This document shows, in pieces, positions 62,652-64,000 of a stretch of DNA of 64,000 bases. Every line of letters starts with the position of its first letter. Position 1 is the stretch's first letter. Position numbers and translations under genes: made by a program. The stretch covers positions 454,073 through 518,072 of the forward strand of contig NZ_WAGX01000007.1 in the NCBI RefSeq assembly GCF_008830185.1, read 5' to 3'. This DNA is from Candidatus Galacturonatibacter soehngenii (GTDB taxonomy: Bacteria; Bacillota; Clostridia; Lachnospirales; Lachnospiraceae). The notes under the pieces were generated by a model. It was not told where the DNA came from and ran no database searches. It worked only from the letters and a program-made list of their open reading frames with translations.

Positions 62652-62675
62652 CTTCGGGCCAACTTGACCCGAAGT
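62651..62675. repeat. Palindromic ICE element, copy 3
   Basis: ACTTCGGG-N9-CCCGAAGT, exact reverse complement of copy 1. It begins at the last base of the virD4 stop codon. Confidence 0.95.
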
Positions 62676-62676
62676 C

Positions 62677-62702
62677 CCGCCGCCAGAAAGGGCGGTTTTT
62701 TT
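62677..62702 (+). terminator. Terminator after the virD4 remnant
   Basis: CCGCC and GGCGG form a short GC-rich stem followed by seven Ts. Confidence 0.75.
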
Positions 62703-62740
62703 GTATCCAAAAATAAAACGAAAAAATGGAGGTAATTTCT

Positions 62741-62953
62741 ATGCAATTCTTTACAAGTGCAGTTAGTACCCTACAAACCCTTGTTGTAGCTCTTGGCGCT
62801 GGCCTTGCCGTATGGGGCGTTATCAACCTTTTGGAAGGTTATGGCTCCGACAATCCCGGTGCGAAATCACAGGGCATTAAACAGCTCATGGCTGGGGGCG
62901 GTGTTATCCTTTTGGGGACGACCCTGGTTCCGCTGCTGTCCGGCTTGTTTTAA
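62741..62953 (+). CDS. Maff2 family mobile element membrane protein
   Basis: This 70-residue protein has two hydrophobic segments (TLVVALGAGLAVWGVINLL; QLMAGGGVILLGTTLVPLLS) and the motif EGYGSDNPGAKSQG between them. This is the Maff2 protein found next to VirD4 in Tn1549-type ICEs, possibly a VirB2/VirB3-like pilin or channel component. The ATG at 62741 is preferred because GGAGGT lies eight bases before it. Intact. Confidence 0.9.
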   Translation: MQFFTSAVSTLQTLVVALGAGLAVWGVINLLEGYGSDNPGAKSQGIKQLMAGGGVILLGTTLVPLLSGLF

Positions 62954-62964
62954 GGTAAGACGAT

Positions 62965-63120
62965 ATGGATTTTCTCACCGACTGGATTAACGAATGGATA
63001 AAAGGCTTGCTGGTTGACGGTATCATGGGCAATTTGAGCGGGCTTTTCGAGAACGTGAACGACCAGATCGGAGAGATTGCAACACAGGTGGGAACTACTC
63101 CGGGGAATTGGAACCCCTGA
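62965..63120 (+). pseudogene. VirB6/TrbL-type conjugation gene, truncated by the IS
   Basis: Only the first 51 codons remain: MDFLTDWINEWIKGLLVDGI, then NLSGLFENVNDQIGEIATQVG. This matches the start of the multi-spanning VirB6-like protein that follows Maff2 in such ICEs. The stop codon TGA (63118-63120) is supplied by the first bases of the inserted IS. The product would lack all membrane segments. The gene starts 12 bases after the Maff2 stop. Confidence 0.8.
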
Positions 63121-63195
63121 GATGCTAAACTAAAGTTGTAACAGTAACACTGATATTTATGATAAAATAATTCATATGAAAGTGAGGCTATTACA

Positions 63196-63489
63196 ATGGC
63201 AGGAATCAAAAAAACTTATACCCCAGAGTTTAAGAAAAAAGTAGTGAGATTAGTCCTTGAAGAAGGACGCCAAATGAAAAGCGTAAATCAGGAATACAAT
63301 TTAGGAGAAGGTAGCTTGCGCAAGTGGATACGCGAGTACAGTGAAGAATGCGAATCAAATCCAGAGTTAAATAATGAGAAAGATTTAATGGCAGAAAATT
63401 TAAGACTTCGTAAGGAACTTGCTGAATCCAAAAAGGAAAATGATTTCTTAAAAAAAGCGGCCGCATTCTTCGCAAAGGAACTAGATTAG
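63196..63489 (+). CDS. IS3-family transposase OrfA
   Basis: This 97-residue DNA-binding subunit has a helix-turn-helix (YTPEFKKKVVRLVLEEGRQM; GEGSLRKWIREY) and a C-terminal leucine-zipper-like helix (ENLRLRKELAESKKENDFL). A run of seven As (63450-63456) near its end is an A-AAA-AAA slippery heptamer, in frame for -1 shifting into OrfB. A start ATG at 63196 has AGTGAGG-like sequence before it. Confidence 0.92.
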   Translation: MAGIKKTYTPEFKKKVVRLVLEEGRQMKSVNQEYNLGEGSLRKWIREYSEECESNPELNNEKDLMAENLRLRKELAESKKENDFLKKAAAFFAKELD

Positions 63490-64000
63490 AACAATACCAT
63501 TTCATTGATTTCTACCATGAAAATTATGGTGTACGTTGGCTCTTATCGAGATTTAATATAAAGCCAAATGCCTATTATAATTACAAAAAACATAGAAAAG
63601 CTGACTATTATAAGAAAAAGGAAGAAATCAAAGCAACCATTGAAGAGATTTATCATGAGTATGCGGGGCGACCAGGATATCGAATGATGCGTATCTTTCT
63701 TAATAGAAAATCTATAAGCTTAAGTAATCCAACCGTTCATAAATATATGAATGAGCTTGGACTTAGGTCAATTGTGGTACCCAAAAAACCAAAGTACAAA
63801 AAGGGCGATTGCTATAAAAAATTTGATAACCTATTGAATCAAAACTTTAAAGTAGATGAACCCAATAAGATTTGGTGTACGGATTTTACGTATATGTGGA
63901 GAGAGGATGGAGCGAAAAGATATAATTGTACTATTATTGATTTATATGATCGTTCACCAGTGGCAACTTTAAATAGTAATCGTATTAATGCAGAATTAGC
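63447..64000 (+). CDS. IS3-family transposase OrfB (3' end outside window)
   Basis: The -1 frame relative to OrfA is open from the slippery A run to the window end. It reads RLEQYHFIDFYHENYGVRWL, an HTH_21-like segment with YAGRPGYRMMRIFLNR, and the start of the rve integrase core with the first catalytic Asp in WCTDFTYMW. Production by -1 frameshifting as an OrfAB fusion is the family rule. The second Asp and the Glu of the DDE triad lie at or beyond the window end. Confidence 0.9.

Larger units (their letters stand above)
59500..63117. mobile_element. Fragment of a Tn1549-like integrative conjugative element
   Basis: GC content and codon use shift sharply upward at about 59.57 kb. The genes are, in order, ParB-like, VirD4-type coupling protein, Maff2 and VirB6-type, the conjugation-gene order of Tn1549/CTn-type elements of Firmicutes. 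The left boundary with the collagen-like gene lies somewhere in 59490-59570; the right end is cut by an IS at 63118. Integrase and relaxase are not in the window. An internal deletion and the IS suggest a non-mobile remnant. Confidence 0.85.
63118..64000 (+). mobile_element. IS3-family insertion sequence (left part; runs off the window)
   Basis: AT content returns to host level at 63118, where the sequence begins TGAGATGC. OrfA and the start of OrfB are in the typical IS3 arrangement, overlapping in the -1 frame. The IS interrupts the VirB6-type gene of the ICE. The right end is outside the window, so target duplication cannot be checked. Confidence 0.88.

Overview
The window is low-GC (about one third G+C) chromosomal DNA from an anaerobic, probably spore-forming member of the Clostridia, most likely Lachnospiraceae. 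The support is AT-rich codon use, strong AGGAGG-type ribosome binding sites, T-box and TPP leaders, a TRAP sugar-acid operon, GH51/ABC arabinoside genes, a DUF368 protein and a collagen-like spore-surface-type gene. From about 59.57 kb the sequence becomes GC-rich: a fragment of a Tn1549-like integrative conjugative element (ICE). It is interrupted at about 63.12 kb by an AT-rich IS3-family insertion sequence that runs off the window.

Layout. 0-6.3 kb: a sulfur/thioether-type operon (polar amino acid ABC transporter, GNAT acetyltransferase, two GST-fold enzymes, a Cys/Met-metabolism PLP enzyme and a PatB/MalY C-S lyase). 6.5-10.8 kb: a transporter, a lone HyuA-like protein and a small zincin. 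11.0-16.9 kb: a LysR regulator, then a MetNIQ importer preceded by what reads as a complete cysteine-codon transcription attenuator (36-residue leader with four consecutive Cys codons, antiterminator and terminator), an HD protein and a rhodanese/TtcA-like fusion. 17.1-19.5 kb: YtaF and two tandem paralogous secreted proteins sharing a promoter/operator. 19.6-21.8 kb: T-box and aspS. 21.9-27.0 kb (minus strand): two-component system with an ABC exporter. 27.1-27.9 kb: TPP riboswitch and ThiW. 28.0-34.3 kb: TRAP transporter, YiaK- and YiaL-like proteins, a zinc dehydrogenase and a GntR regulator for a sugar acid. 34.4-44.8 kb: patatin, GGDEF-EAL protein, chemoreceptor, asparaginase, an unknown protein, a phosphoesterase and DUF368/PopT. 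45.0-51.4 kb: LacI regulator, sugar ABC transporter and arabinofuranosidase.

51.9-58.9 kb is a flavin-based extracellular electron transfer (FLEET-type) locus: NDH-2 with a membrane domain, polyprenyl synthase, UbiA prenyltransferase, duplicated-domain lipoprotein (PplA-like), ApbE flavin transferase and a Gx-type membrane protein (EetB-like). Electrons would pass from NADH to a demethylmenaquinone-type quinone and then to a surface flavoprotein. No EetA-like gene is visible.

59.2-64.0 kb: a collagen-like gene whose 3' end appears replaced by the ICE end. The ICE fragment carries a ParB-like gene fused by an apparent deletion to a VirD4 lacking its N-terminus, a Maff2 gene and a VirB6-type gene cut after about 50 codons by the IS. 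Three copies of a palindrome (ACTTCGGG-N9-CCCGAAGT) mark this block. No tRNA, rRNA or CRISPR array was seen.
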